From Anastatus disparis (taxonomy: Eukaryota; Arthropoda; Insecta; Hymenoptera; Eupelmidae): DNA of 64,000 nt. The translations under genes and the position numbers were made by a program. Shown here piece after piece: positions 1-12,764 of the stretch (the stretch's first letter is position 1; the number at the start of each line of letters is the position of its first letter). A model generated the notes under the pieces. That model was not told where the DNA came from, searched no databases, and was given only the letters and a program-made list of their open reading frames with translations. The DNA lies in contig JAFFSR010000136.1 in assembly GCA_017163975.1 (NCBI GenBank), positions 13,575,501 through 13,639,500 on the forward strand. The letters run 5' to 3'.

Positions 1-1060
1 ATTTTTTTTTCACACAAACAAAGCATTTTTTACGCTCAATCTATTTTTCCTCATAAATTAAAAAAAGCTTTTTCCTACTAAAATCGTAAAGATTATGATT
101 TATAATAAATAATGATCAGAAATTACGTCCTGATCAGGAATTACGTCCTTTACGGTACTTTCGCTTTCTTATGAAAAAAATATAGCTTTGCTTTGAAAAA
201 ATGTTTATTTTTTATCATTCTTGTCTGAGTCTATGTTTAAATTCGTAGAATTGAGTAAGGCAATTTTGAAAAAATGTACGTGCGTTCTTGGACTGTTACT
301 ACTTAAAAGGACTTGAAAAATTTTAATTTTAAGAATTCAGTAATATTTATCAGGAAATATTAAGGTTAAACTAATGTTATTTATATCATTATGATTTAAA
401 TACTAATTTAGGCTATTATATATTATTATTGGAAAAATAACATGCAAATCTGATCTATGAAAATAACCAACTTAATTAACTAATGTAACATAAAATTAAT
501 GTTACATGAAGTTTTAACAATAACATTAAATTGAATATGAAAAAAGCATATGCCTAAAAAAAGCAATACAATGTACCACCGAATATTCATGTGTGCTTGC
601 ACGTTTATGAACGCGCACCTAATATGTGTCCATAGTGCAAGTATATGTTATATTGACTTGCTTAAGTTCCAGAGCTTCATTCCTCGCGTGACCCCTGACG
701 ATCTTCCACTGTATATAAGTCTTCTTTTTCTTTATTTTTCTCTCTCTGTCTATATGTCTCCTGTTATTTCTTTTCTCTCTTTTCGATGTTCGCCGAAGAG
801 ACTGCAGTCTCTTCTTTCTTTCTTATTTTTTTCTTCCTTCATCTTAAGACGACGTGACTCTCTTTGTTTATAAAAAAAAAGAAATAAAGAATAACTATAA
901 GACTCTGGCATCGTGTTGTTCTAGGCGTTGAATGAAATCGTGATTTAACGTTTAAATGTATACGACGACAACGCAGAGGGACGCCGTAAAAGCGCGTGTT
1001 TGAAAGTGAATTTGAGGTTAGAAGAAAGGAAAAAGAAAAGACAGATTGTTTCACTTAAAA
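1..1060. other. Non-coding AT-rich stretch, no gene seen
   Basis: Mostly A/T-rich DNA with a pyrimidine-rich part at about 715-850. A TATATAAG octamer lies at 712-719, but no initiator follows at the right distance and such octamers are common by chance here. Short open frames run through T-rich sequence and show no protein-like composition. The only structured item is the tandem duplication at 113-148, listed separately. Confidence 0.5.
113..148. repeat. Two-copy 18-bp tandem duplication
   Basis: Positions 113-130 and 131-148 are adjacent copies of an 18-nt unit beginning TGATCAG and ending TTACGTCC, with one A/G difference. The unit starts with the palindrome TGATCA and also carries TTACGTCC, which resembles a CREB/ATF half site. 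It is most simply a replication-slippage duplication. A regulatory role is only inference. Confidence 0.75.
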
Positions 1061-4000
1061 AAACAGTGAAATCTTAGCAGATTCCTATTGACGATTAAAT
1101 ACCGAATTTCTTTAGGCTATTTGGTAATTAAAGATTAAGGAATTTAAAAGTAAACGTGCTTAAACATTTTAATCAACAAACGCGATCGTGATTAATTTAG
1201 ATTGAACTTGATTGGAATGCTGGAATGTGTTCCTTTTTTTCTGCATTGAAGTTTTCTACACGCTGCAGGTGCAAGTTTAATTTTTATTTAACTTTTTTAT
1301 TTTTTAAATCATTTTATCTTTACACTTTGCAAAAACACCGCGAAACCTCTATTACTTCAATCATTAAATTTAAGAAAAGCTTAAGGTATATATCGTGCGC
1401 TACCGTAACCTCAAAAAACCAAAAATCCTTACATATATCCAAAACCTCAATCCTTATATTCGATAAAACTCAACTGTTACTTGTTTGAGCTTGGAAAACC
1501 AAAAATCCGTTATCTAATCCATTCAATCTTCCCTTTCACCGCGACTTATATGTGTGCGCTCTCGCGCTCACTCGCAGAAGTTGCCTCCTACCGTGAGCGC
1601 ATATATACACACACACATATATATTACTCCAAAAAAAAGAAGATAAAAAGAAGAAAAAAAAATTTGATTTTCTCTCTCATCGTATACCGAAGTATAATAT
1701 ATATATATAGGTGCTGCTATATAGTAAAGAAGTTGATTTCACATCGCGAAGAGCGATCGCTTTAGCGCTCCACAAGCGCAAAATCGAAGTAATGAAGCAA
1801 CCCGTGGCAACTTGAAGACACGACAACAGCAACTCTCCTATATATAACGTCGTGAGGGGGGCCCCATAAGAGACGACGAGTATAAAAGAAGCGAGATGGC
1901 ATTTAAATGCAAAACTCTATTCTCTTTCCTGTACACCTTCTTCTTATGCTTCTCCTTAGTGCGATATATCGCTGCTGCTGTGTGTATATGTGTGTGTGTT
2001 GTGTGTTGGCAGCACATGAATATTTTTCTGTCGCTTTTAACTTGAGAGAGAGAGAGAGAGAAAGAAAGATTGACTCTTTGGATATTTCGAAAGTCATTCG
2101 ATGCAAGGAGTTACAGTATCTTTTACTTTTTTTTACCATTATTATTATTATTTTTCGTCGGCGTTGTTGCGTTTTAATAGATGATGTTAAGATGATGAGT
2201 GAAAATTCGACTTTTTTCTGTAATCGAAACCGTTAATATTCACGGGAGATCTTTCTCTCTTTTTTTTCTTTATTTCTCTCAAGTTGATTGGCTTCGCTGT
2301 TGTAATTACGATCGTTACGACAGGATATTTTTTTTAGCGGTAAAATGAGAGAAAATTCAAAGATAACTGTCATTTATATTTACGCAAAGACGATCAAACG
2401 TGTTTCAAGCTGTTAATTTACTTTAAATCTATTTTTTTTCTCAAAGAAAATATACTTAAACATCGTTTAAGCTAGATTTTAATAAATTAATGTTATTAAG
2501 AAATGACAGATTCCTTCTTCCATCAAAGTTAATATTCATATTTTGCATAAATTACTATCAATAGTTTTTAAAATCTCATTAAGTAAATAAGAAAATTTTT
2601 TTCAAACATTACTCAAGATTAGTAAGTGTAGTTGCAACCGAGCTACATCAGTCAGCTTTATGTCTTACAACGTATTCTCGTTAAACTAATTACTCGAATC
2701 TCAATCACAAAAAAAATATGTTTAACTTTCACAAAAGCAATATTTAAAATACAAAATTATATTACTTGATTCTCAACTGATTCAACATTTTGTCTAATAT
2801 TAGGCAAACATTAAAGACAGGTGCCCCATCTCCTCTCTTTCTCTTTGAGGTTTTTTATTGCATCACAGTTTGTGCATATCGTTTTCAAAAGTTCGCCTTG
2901 CACGTCGTCAAGAAGTGTTTTATAGTTCCTCGCTTTTTCTTTCTCTTGTACGCTACATAACATAAGCATAAGAGATATCCCCTCGATGAAATAAAGAGAG
3001 AGAGAAAAAGATCGTGATTTGCATCGAAGTTAAACTTTCCATCGTATATGCATTGGTGAAACAATGCATGACAACAGAGTGAGAGAGAGAGAAAAAAAAG
3101 AAGAAAAGAGAAATAGATAGAGAAAGGAGTTAGATTTCGATTATATTTAGTTTTTTCACGGCGACGCGTTGAATTATTGATTCGACGGCCGATTAGCAAT
3201 CTGGTGTGTCTCTCTTTTATATTGTGTTGAAAAGTACACGGAGAAGATGCTTAATTATGAGTTTTATAAGACTTTCGTGTTAGAAATAAGGATTGAATTG
3301 AATAGAAGCGTGTCATCGATTTTGTTGTTGCTTTTTTTTCAAGATTAAACTCCAAGATGCATTGTATACATATAAAAAGATTTTTACCACGGGATGCGAA
3401 GAGTTAGCTAGTAATTATACATAAGTTTGACTTTTTTTTATTTCAATGGGGGACGGAGAGGTTTTGAAATGCAATTTTATAAAATTCGTATATAGACATT
3501 GTATAATTTCATAGTCTTTCGGCACAAAGGATGTATATACCAGCGTGTTTAAATTTCGATATTATTTTGATTTAATGTGGGTAAATGGGATTATGTATTA
3601 AAAGATAATTATAATGATACATTCAATTTTATTTAAAAAAAAATAACTTATTTTAAACAATGTACACATAGAAAATCTAAATACGCTTTCAATTGACTGT
3701 ATAAAATCACTGATTTATGAATTAACATCTGCTATTATATTATAACCTATAATCAGTAGAATTTTTTATTTCTTGTATATAATATACTTATAACTTACTA
3801 ATATTGACATATTAATCGAAGAGTCTGTTGAAAAATTTCCACAATAATAAACAGTTTTCTAAGTATCTATATCATCAATATTTATAACCACAAATTTAAA
3901 ATCTGTAAATATGATCTTCACAAATAAAAAATCGTCTAATTAACACATTAACCATGATTATATTTTTCTAATCTAGATTTATATAATTCAATAAACCAAT

Positions 4001-6299
4001 ACTATCGATGTTTCATATACAATTAATAATCTTATCCTTCAGTAATTTACTCGATATTTATACCTTAATAATTAAATATGGTTGCGGATAGAGAATCAAG
4101 AGTAACATAATCGTTCAAGGCCTTGAGCTACTCAAATGCGACTGGTATAAAAGCCGCACGAAAACCACAAAGATGCTCTCTGTATTTATTTATATAGTCC
4201 CTGTATGCGATATATAGTTACGAAGAACTTCTTCTTCTTGCCGTATATACTTTAGTATGAATTGCACGTTACGCAATAGACTATATACAATATGCATTCG
4301 GGGGGATGCACTTGCTGCTGATGTTACTATTTTTTTCATTCAATGGAGTAGATCGTGTGTCGAATAATAAAAATTTTAAATTATTTAAATGCAATAAAAT
4401 ATTGAGATTCATTGTAAACAAGACATTAAATATTCTTATTTTACATCCGGTTAAACAATAATTAACTATAATTTTATTTCCATGAATTAATCTTTCACAA
4501 CGCTCTTTAAATAATTAATTATCAGAAAGTAAATTATAGCTTGATTAATTTTTTAATGGCTAGTCGTTCAGCTAATTAATTTAATTAGTGATTAATGAAA
4601 AAATGTATAACTGATTTATTGAAAATTGATTGTTTTGAAAAGATACAGAATAAAAATGATTCTCTGTATACAAAACTGCTAATAGATTTTCACGTTTTAT
4701 ATCATAAAACACCAAGACTAACCAATAGATCTAACAAAATAGCCATAACTTCTTACAATACAAGCTTGCACATATACTACATTTGTGCTTAGCATCGAGA
4801 ATAACACGGCTATAAGGTGTACACTCTTTTTTTTCAGCGTTTCATCTTTGATTTATGACGGCAGTGTCTTGTCGATAGTTAGGAAATGATGTGAAATAAA
4901 CTCACTTTAAACAAGGAATATCTTTCGTCTCTTATCGCTTTAAATTTTATCCATACATATATCCACATTATATACTAAAAACTTTTTTCTTATATATATG
5001 TGTGTGTGTATTTCTTCTTAAACGTGCACACATTCAAGGCTAATATATCGAACGATTCAGATATTGGCGATTTTCTACAAGTTTACCTGTGGAGGAATTC
5101 GTATATAAGAATATAAGATAAGCTTTATGGACGTGAGATCGCGACTTGGAAAATTTAAGGTTTGGTTACGATAAAATGTGAAGCTTCTTTCAAAGGCGTT
5201 AATTTCTTCTCGCGATCTTTTCAACTTGCACGCATTAGCCTTTATCAATTTCGTTCATTGATTTCATTTGGCAGGTAACGAAGCTCTTTTTCCTTTTTGA
5301 CTTTAGTATCGGCAGTTTTTAATGGATAAGATGTTGGGATATATACGCCAGGTAGTGAGTTTTTTTTTGTAGAGTCGGTATTGCTTTTTTTGGTTTTCAA
5401 TTAATTTTCAACTTCGCTGATTGTAATTTAGGTGCCTGTAACAAGCTTTAATTAACTATCTATCATTGCGATTGCGCAAAATGCTGACGATATTGATCAC
5501 AAAATTTCACGTATTTCCTACTATTTACTGTCTACCTTAATTTCATTTATTTTCTTTTTTCTTTCAAGTCTCAATTGCAATTTTAAGATTTATTGGAAGA
5601 AGAAACTATGAGTTTACTTTCTATTTAAGTGAAGTTTCTATATCTAATTTTCAGTATACATTGGTTATTTGTGAAGCAAGTGAAGTATACTTGAATGGAT
5701 TGTTTAAAAGCAGGAAATGATAGACAAATTCAGATCTTTGATATAATAAATCAACGTTTAAAGGAGTGGTGTTGGCACATCTAACATTTCAAAGTATAGA
5801 TATATACTTTCTTTTACTTCACCAAAGATTAAAGAACTCGGAAATTTTCAAAATCAACACCTACTTACAAAAGAATAAAAAAAATTCATTCAAGTAACAG
5901 ACGTAAATTAGCACTTTTAACACTTCTACAGTTAGGTAAAAATCATTCAGAAAAATCTCGGCACTTTAGAAAATTATTTTTTTCTATTTTTTGAGAAAAA
6001 AAAATAAGCCTCATATAAGTCTTTGAAAAAGCTTTACATAACGGTAGAAGATAAAACGAAGACCGCTCTTTGGCTCACAAAAGCCCTTCTCTCTAACTCT
6101 GTAAATCAAAATCCTCTTTACTAGATAGAACATATATAGCACATCCCCAACAATCAGATTTCCTCCTTTAAAGCTCTCCTATATACCCCCTTTATTTTTC
6201 ACGTTTAAAGCCTAGCCGTAGTACACACCACATAGCTATATAATCCCGATAAGCCTTAGAAAGAGAGAAAGATAGAGTGCAGGTGGAAAAAGGCCCCGA
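1061..6299. other. Non-coding stretch, alternating AT-rich and mixed blocks
   Basis: Almost pure A/T blocks (about 2,400-2,800, 3,560-4,080, 4,340-4,620 and 5,400-6,000) alternate with mixed blocks containing GA/CT tracts, for example (GA)n at 2,044-2,061 and purine runs at 2,990-3,130. TATAAAAG octamers occur at 1,881-1,888 and 4,146-4,153 without a convincing initiator. A CAG/GTAACG junction at 5,274/5,275 follows a moderate pyrimidine tract and is a weak splice-site candidate. I see no supported exon on either strand. Confidence 0.5.
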
Positions 6300-6305
6300 A
6301 AGAAC

Positions 6306-6470
6306 ATGAAACATTCATACGTATATATACGCTCACTTTATAAAGACTACTCCCTCGCGCGCTTACTACAAGCCGCTAGGATCAGTGCTCTATCTAAAAC
6401 TTTATGGACTATACCAGTAGTCCGTACACCTATACTGGGGGCTACCCTAAGCCTTAAGCTCTATTGTTAG
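6306..6470 (+). CDS. Possible 54-residue small ORF, unrecognised
   Basis: An ATG at 6,306, with A at -3, opens a 54-codon frame ending in TAG at 6,468-6,470. Unlike most frames here it does not run through a simple repeat. Its codons are varied, and residues 18-40 include a run rich in L, A, R and I that could form an amphipathic helix, followed by a Pro/Val/Leu-rich tail. I recognise no family. The same DNA contains overlapping inverted repeats (listed separately), so it may instead be a structured RNA or have no function. An ORF this short is expected by chance. The only supports are its composition and the acceptable start context. Confidence 0.12.
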   Translation: MKHSYVYIRSLYKDYSLARLLQAARISALSKTLWTIPVVRTPILGATLSLKLYC

Positions 6471-6493
6471 CGAAGGTTCGTAGGGTAATAGAG
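6403..6493 (+). ncRNA. Candidate structured element: hairpin plus pseudoknot-like repeats
   Basis: GGACTA (6,406-6,411) can pair with TAGTCC (6,418-6,423) around a six-base loop, and the stem can extend outward by a T.G wobble and two A-T pairs. Downstream, ACCCTA (6,444-6,449) can pair with TAGGGT (6,481-6,486), while CTCTATT (6,459-6,465) can pair with AATAGAG (6,487-6,493). The interleaved order A-B-A'-B', with adjacent 3' arms, is that of an H-type pseudoknot. CCAGTA (6,414-6,419) and TACTGG (6,433-6,438) form a competing stem. The patch is more GC-rich and less repetitive than its flanks. No known RNA family is recognised, and short complementary stretches can arise by chance. Confidence 0.2.
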
Positions 6494-6560
6494 GCAAGAG
6501 AAAAAAACACCACTACGGCTATATAGCGAATTTATAGAGTCGCCCCGTTATATTATACAG

Positions 6561-9500
6561 AGCATGGAAAATAAAAAAAAATTCTTTGATAAATCTCACG
6601 CTCTCCTAGCCCACGTGCATAAACACAAACTCTCTTCTAGTTCTTCTATAGAGACCCTTTAAAAAACGTATATAAAGAAAAAGGAGAGAGAGAGAGAGAG
6701 AAAGAGAGCTCCTAAGATAGAGAAAGATATCGAATTGAAAGAAGGTGCGCGCATAGGTATTACTACTACTATAACGGTAGCCAAAGCACTACTACTTGAG
6801 AGAATGAGAAAGAGCGCGATACTTTAAAGTTTTTAGTATGCGCGATCGGTCGCACCGACAGGAAACTCTCCTCTTTGGTGCGTCCCTTCGTTTATTCTTT
6901 CTCATTCTTTAACTCTATCCGCCCTGCTAGTATTACTATATACTTTTGGCGCATTGTTACGCGAATTCTCTTATCGAGCTTATATATATTATGTAGACAT
7001 ACGCGGATGTGTCTATGTGTGTCTGTGTACGTGCAATATGCTTTGTCGCGAAAGAGAGCATATATACTACTTGAGAAAGGAATCACGTTGCTGCTGCTAC
7101 TTTGGTAGCTGCAGAAAGGTTGAATCTATAATTCCCCTCCCGAAGTGTCCCGTTAAATTGCACACGCTTCTGTCTATGTGTATATACATGTATATATATA
7201 TGCATGTTGATGCTACTGTATGTTCATGTACACTGTATATATAAAAGCGACTTCGTTATGCGGATGTGTCTATATGTAGAAAGGTGCTTTGCTTAGATTG
7301 TGTGAGAGTCGAGGCACGGTCAGAAGTCACGAAGGTTTTTAAAGCTAAGGGCTTTTTTTCTTCTTCTTTTTCTTCTTATATACTATGCTTTGAGATATAA
7401 GATGTTTTGTTTAAGCTTAGCTGGAATTGTTATTTAAATTATATTCATTTTCAATTATTTAAATTGCAATACACCGTTACAACCTGTAATTATTTCGTGT
7501 CATTTATTTTTTTTTCTATTAACGAACAAAATTTAAACAAAATTTATTTTTATAGTTATATGATTAATTACGCTTGTTTGTTTTTTATTTTAATCAATCA
7601 ATCCGCTAGTTTTGTAATTAATTATGAACTACGATATTAAAATAAATTGTATATTTCATTAAACTATTAATCAAAGACGTACTTAACAAATAATTTTTAT
7701 GAAATTCCTTAGTAACCAATCCCAAAAGTTATACCGTATACTTTACCGGTACGTCACAAAACATTTTATAATCATTATATAATTAATTCGTAATACTATC
7801 TAACAATCAACCTTACGATATATACCCGTACCACTCTGTACCTTCAACGAGAATAAAAAGACGAAAGAAAGAGAGAAAGAGGAAGTTCTTGGCCGGAGTA
7901 TTTTTCGACCACCCATGCGCCACACAAAAGGTTACTGACCTCTAAATCATTCTCATCGTCGTCATTGTCGTTGTTCCTTTTTTAACCACCACCAAGGATT
8001 AAAAATTTATTGTCTTTTTCTTTTATTTCAATTATTATTTTATCATTGAAAGAAAAAAATAACTTTGGCCTTGAAACGATTAATCCAAAATGATTAAGTT
8101 ATTACATAACTAGGTGGGTTTCCCCTGCGATATGAAACCAAGCAACTCCTGTAATTTTGTACACAACTTCAATCTTAGTCAGTAAGCATTAACAGACGAT
8201 TTTCCTTTAACGAACAGACCTGTGATTTTGAAGTGAAGTTGGAGGCAGAGAAAAAAAAATGAAGAAAGAAAAAAAGTTCCATGTGAAAAATGTATGCGTT
8301 TATATTAATAAGATAGCTAGTGCTAATACTATGTTTCTCGTAAAAGCTATGCCTCGAATGAACTAGGAGATTAGATTGATCGGGGTAGATCAATTGAAGG
8401 AATGTCTAATCTTACCTGAGTATAAGGCAATACGTTACCATGGAATTTCGTATCGATTAACATGTTCTTCGGTTATATATTGTTGATTATTATTCACTTA
8501 TAATCAACTTAAATATATGGCATTATTGCCGAGAAGTTATTCTTTTAATGAATTTATCTTTTTCTTAATATGTAATTATCTTCGAATTTGCGAAATTTAA
8601 CGATTAAAACATTTAAAAAATTTTTGAAATTATTTTTATCCCAATTAATGAAATCTTATAGCCTAATAATTCACAGGCTATAAATTAACTCTTGCTCGTA
8701 AATTGTGAAAATTTCTTTAAAAATTTCGCGTATATTCTTATTTCCCTAGAACCACAATTCTCACACTTTTAAAACACTTCTAGCTTTACACATCCTTTTC
8801 CTTACACTTGGTCGTCAACACGCTAAAGCATCGCTAGCAGGATAATTACGTACAAAACGTTGGAAGTAGTCTAAGCTCCCTTGCAACTCCTTCTCAGTTG
8901 CGATGGCTTAATTAATTGTCCCATTAAAGTAGTTAATCGAGACTCCTTCTCTCTCTTTCTTTTACTCTCAACTAATGTTAAGAGCTTGAATGCATCCATA
9001 TTCAGAGCATGCATGCATTGCACGACTCTCCCAGCCAAAGTGTCAGTTTACGACGGTTCGTCATTTGTAAATATAAACGATGAGGGCAATGGAAAAAGGT
9101 AAAAAATAAAAAAAAGAGAGAGAGAGAAAAGGAAAAGGTTTTACCCCTAATCATTGAATACACGCACCTTGCTTATATAGACAACACACATATACATATA
9201 TACACATAAACGTTATATACATCTCACGCTTCTCATTGATATATACTAGGCTTGACTAATTATTTCTCGTTTGAGCGATGGCTAATGAGCGTTCTATTGG
9301 CTTTATCGTTAATACGAGGCTTACTACTACTTCAATACTACTTTTTTTTATACTTTTTTATTTATTTTTTTGTTTTCTTTTAGTTTCTCTTTTTGGTAGG
9401 ATGCCTGATGAGGTATACTGATTTACGTGGTATACGTTAAACGCGAATCGGTGTTGAAACGATAACTTTAAATGCGAGTCTAAGAGAGGCTTTAATTGAT

Positions 9501-12500
9501 GACGTGAGTAGATTTTATTTCAACTCTCTTCTTCTTATTTTAAGCTTTTAAAAAACAGAGTAGTTTTAAGTAGTTTTCAATAAAGATTGATACAAATGTA
9601 TCGATAGCTGCTCTTCGTGCGTTTAATGGATGAATAAATAAATAAATATGTCCTGACACTTTTTCAATGCTTTTATTTTTCATTCGAATATCTACATCAT
9701 TTACGTTTTAGTATATTTACAATTTCAAAGTAATGAAGTTCAACTTTTGCAGTATACTTCATTGATAAATAATTCATTCATGAAAATCAAATTAATGAGT
9801 CAAAAATAAAAAAATAAAAAATTCTTTTTGAATACACTCTTGAAAGCTCTTTCCATGCATAATAAAATACCTGCAAAATTAAATCAGATCGTTAATCAAT
9901 CAATTTATTTATTTAATTTAATTATTCATTAAACATTCATGTCCTTGATGCTACAACCTTGAATACAAAATCATGTGAATTTTGCTTTTATTTGATAAAG
10001 TATTGCACGCACTATGATCATTAATTAAATTTTTATAATTGGATCAAACAAATAATACACATTGACGATTTAATAAATATCTCAAACCTAATATTTCAAA
10101 TTATCTCTTATGAGGATTTATTAAAAAAAGAATTTTTAGCCGCAATTGTTCAATGACCTCAAACAAATTACAAATTGCGCTCGCATAGCCGCAAAAGAAA
10201 ATTTCCATCTCCTTTGAGCTATATATTCTATTTCTTTTTCTCTCTCTATTTTTTCCTCCGCCCTCCACTACTGCTCTTTGAGTTAACGACCGGATCGGGT
10301 GGATAGGTACCCCCCTTTGCCCTCCCTCTTTTAGACAGTGGTTACATTTAATTCCCATTTAAGATATCTACTTACCGGCATCTAAAGTTAAATATACGCA
10401 CCGTATAGCTTCTAACTAGAGTTTATGTGTGTAGGTGCATCGTGATTATTTTTTTCTTTTTTTTTCTACTTTTTCTGCAAGCTTAAAAAGTCGCTTCCTC
10501 CTTTGAGATCGTCACGCCGATGGCGCGCGCTAGTTCATATCATTTTGGTTTCTTTTAAAGAATAAGGGAGATGACCATAGGGGGTTCTTCTATGCGGAAT
10601 GAAAAATCCACTAATTGCTTCTTCCGCTCTGAAGAACTACAAGTAGAAAATTACAGGGCGTACGACTTAACGTACTTTTATTATTATTTTCTGAAAAATC
10701 TAAGCTTTGTAAAAATTATAAATATAATTTATGCTTTTTTATTTAAAAGTTTAATGAACTCAACCAATACCTTTGATTTGCATCAATAAATGATCATCAC
10801 CAATTTAAAAATAGTTTAATTTAAATATCAATAAACATTTTAAATAACAATAAAATTGCCTTATAATATTAAACGCATTTAAAACGACTGAAGAAGAATC
10901 AAATAAAGAACAACAATAAATGTTTGTCTGGGCATCAAGGAAGTTTATCCAAAAATGACATATTCTGACTTGGCACATTTAAACATTAAGTCATTGATCC
11001 ATCTATATGTACAATTAAAACATACTTGAACATACTTTAAAGAATAAAATTGTCGAAGGTCATAATACGTCTAAGGATGAGTGTACATCTTATTGAAAAA
11101 CTACAAGCTCTTTGAATTATACGCGTTCAATATACAGTCTATGTAGTTTAATTTTATTTCGACTTACTACACATGTTATTTTTATTCTAACGTTTCAAGA
11201 TCAAACGTATTGAAGGTTTTCGTCGTCAAAAACAATGGACCGGTATAAAATATTAAATTTTTCCTTTAAAACTTTAATAGTCTCATAAAAAAATGTATCT
11301 GAGTCATCAAAATTAAGATTTAAGATATAAATGTTAACAATATTTTCATATTGTCAAAAAACTTTTCCTTTGTTTCACAAGTTGACCATGAAAATTTTTA
11401 ACGAGAGGACGAAATATACAAAGCCCTGAGCGCTTTAATTTAAACTTGGCATTGTCCGTCATGAATTTAAACAGGTGCAATTATAATCTTCTATTTGAAT
11501 ATATTGTTAGTTTTTTTTTTCATTCTCTTTATAACTTTGGCGTACGCAATATATATTGAAGAATTATTACAATTCTCGTTACCTCATAACATACGACTGA
11601 TTTCCTTACGTCTTAACAATGTTCTTAACACCGAATAGCTTATACACGGCCGGTAGCACTTTCCTATGTATATATGTACACATATAATATGTATATACAT
11701 AAGAACGGACTAATTAAATAAGCCTTCTTTGCAATCAACTATCCTAGCTCTTTTTATTTTTTATATTTTCCATTGACCGCGTGCCTTAGCTCGTCGCCGA
11801 TAAATTAGCCGATTAGCATTTTTCACGGGAGGCTCTAATTATAAGATACTCACTTGGCAAAAGAGGAATAAAGGATTAGGAGAGGAGGCACGTGCAAACA
11901 TAAATATATGTACACGCGTACGTATGTACACATAAAAGATGGAAAAGAATAAAGTAAGAAAAGTTGACTTATAATTCATGCTAAGATTAATTGAGAAATG
12001 AATAAGAGAGGGGGTGATACAAACGAGGTGTGTGTGTAAGATGCGTATATACTTTATACGTATATATCTGTACGCCCTTTTAAAATATTCATGCAAGAAT
12101 TAAACGCGCCATTTGTATACAAGACGTTTGGCATCGCGCGCGTTTCGTTTTAATATTTTCCATCTTATTTATGTGGCAAATCTCATGACTTGAGATTTTT
12201 TTTTTTTTCTATTTTTTTGGCGAGAGGATCCTGCATACGTTGTAGCGGATCGCGTCTTATTATTTAATCTGCGACACGTAGGAAATATAATTTTTACTTA
12301 TATTCGGTAGCTTTTTGCATAATTATAAAATTAGTTTTTCACACGCGGTTTTATGATATATAAATTTTCTTAATTTTTTTTGTTTAATATCGATCGAACA
12401 TATTTAGTAGCTTACCACGTATCGTGTTTATAATCTAATTTTATATCGCGAACGATCGTTATAGTTTATATGATGCTTTTGAAAATTATGAAAAAATTTT

Positions 12501-12720
12501 TTTATATGTTACAGTGTATTAAAAGATACAAGATTGAATCTGCATAATATAGTGATTATCTTCAATATCAGTCATTTATTTTAAATATATGAAAAACGAA
12601 AAAGAATTTTTTTTCATATATTTAAAAATTTTTTGAGATAAATTAACAAGATAAAAGATAAAAATTTGCAATTCAAAATTTGAATTACTATACTTTAGTT
12701 TAATCCATTAAATATATGTA
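6561..12720. other. Non-coding stretch, no supported gene
   Basis: AT-rich blocks (about 7,420-7,830, 8,440-8,720, 9,640-10,110 and 10,680-10,960) alternate with mixed blocks holding GA tracts (6,687-6,702), TATATA/TGTA-rich sequence (6,980-7,250) and TATAAAAG at 7,240-7,247. The palindrome ATGTATATACAT lies near 11,689-11,700. One - strand splice-like junction near 8,415 is described in the findings. Short open frames cross low-complexity DNA and resemble no protein family. Parsimony suggests intron, given the ratchet point that follows on the + strand. Confidence 0.5.
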
Positions 12721-12764
12721 TCTAATGATAATTTTTTTCTTCTCTTTTTTTGTTTCAGGTGAGT
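12721..12764 (+). promoter_or_regulatory. Candidate recursive splice site (ratchet point)
   Basis: A CTAAT branch-point match (12,722-12,726) is followed by a pyrimidine tract from 12,732 to 12,756 interrupted by a single G. Then comes CAG ending at 12,758, joined directly to GTGAGT at 12,759-12,764. An acceptor fused to a donor with no exon between is the defining form of recursive splice sites, known from very long Drosophila introns such as those of Ubx. Such sites let a huge intron be removed in steps from 5' to 3' while leaving no sequence in the mRNA. The sense is +, the same as the candidate microexon 25.6 kb downstream. The sequence could also be the acceptor of a cryptic exon that uses a later donor, as recursive exons do. 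Confidence 0.6.
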
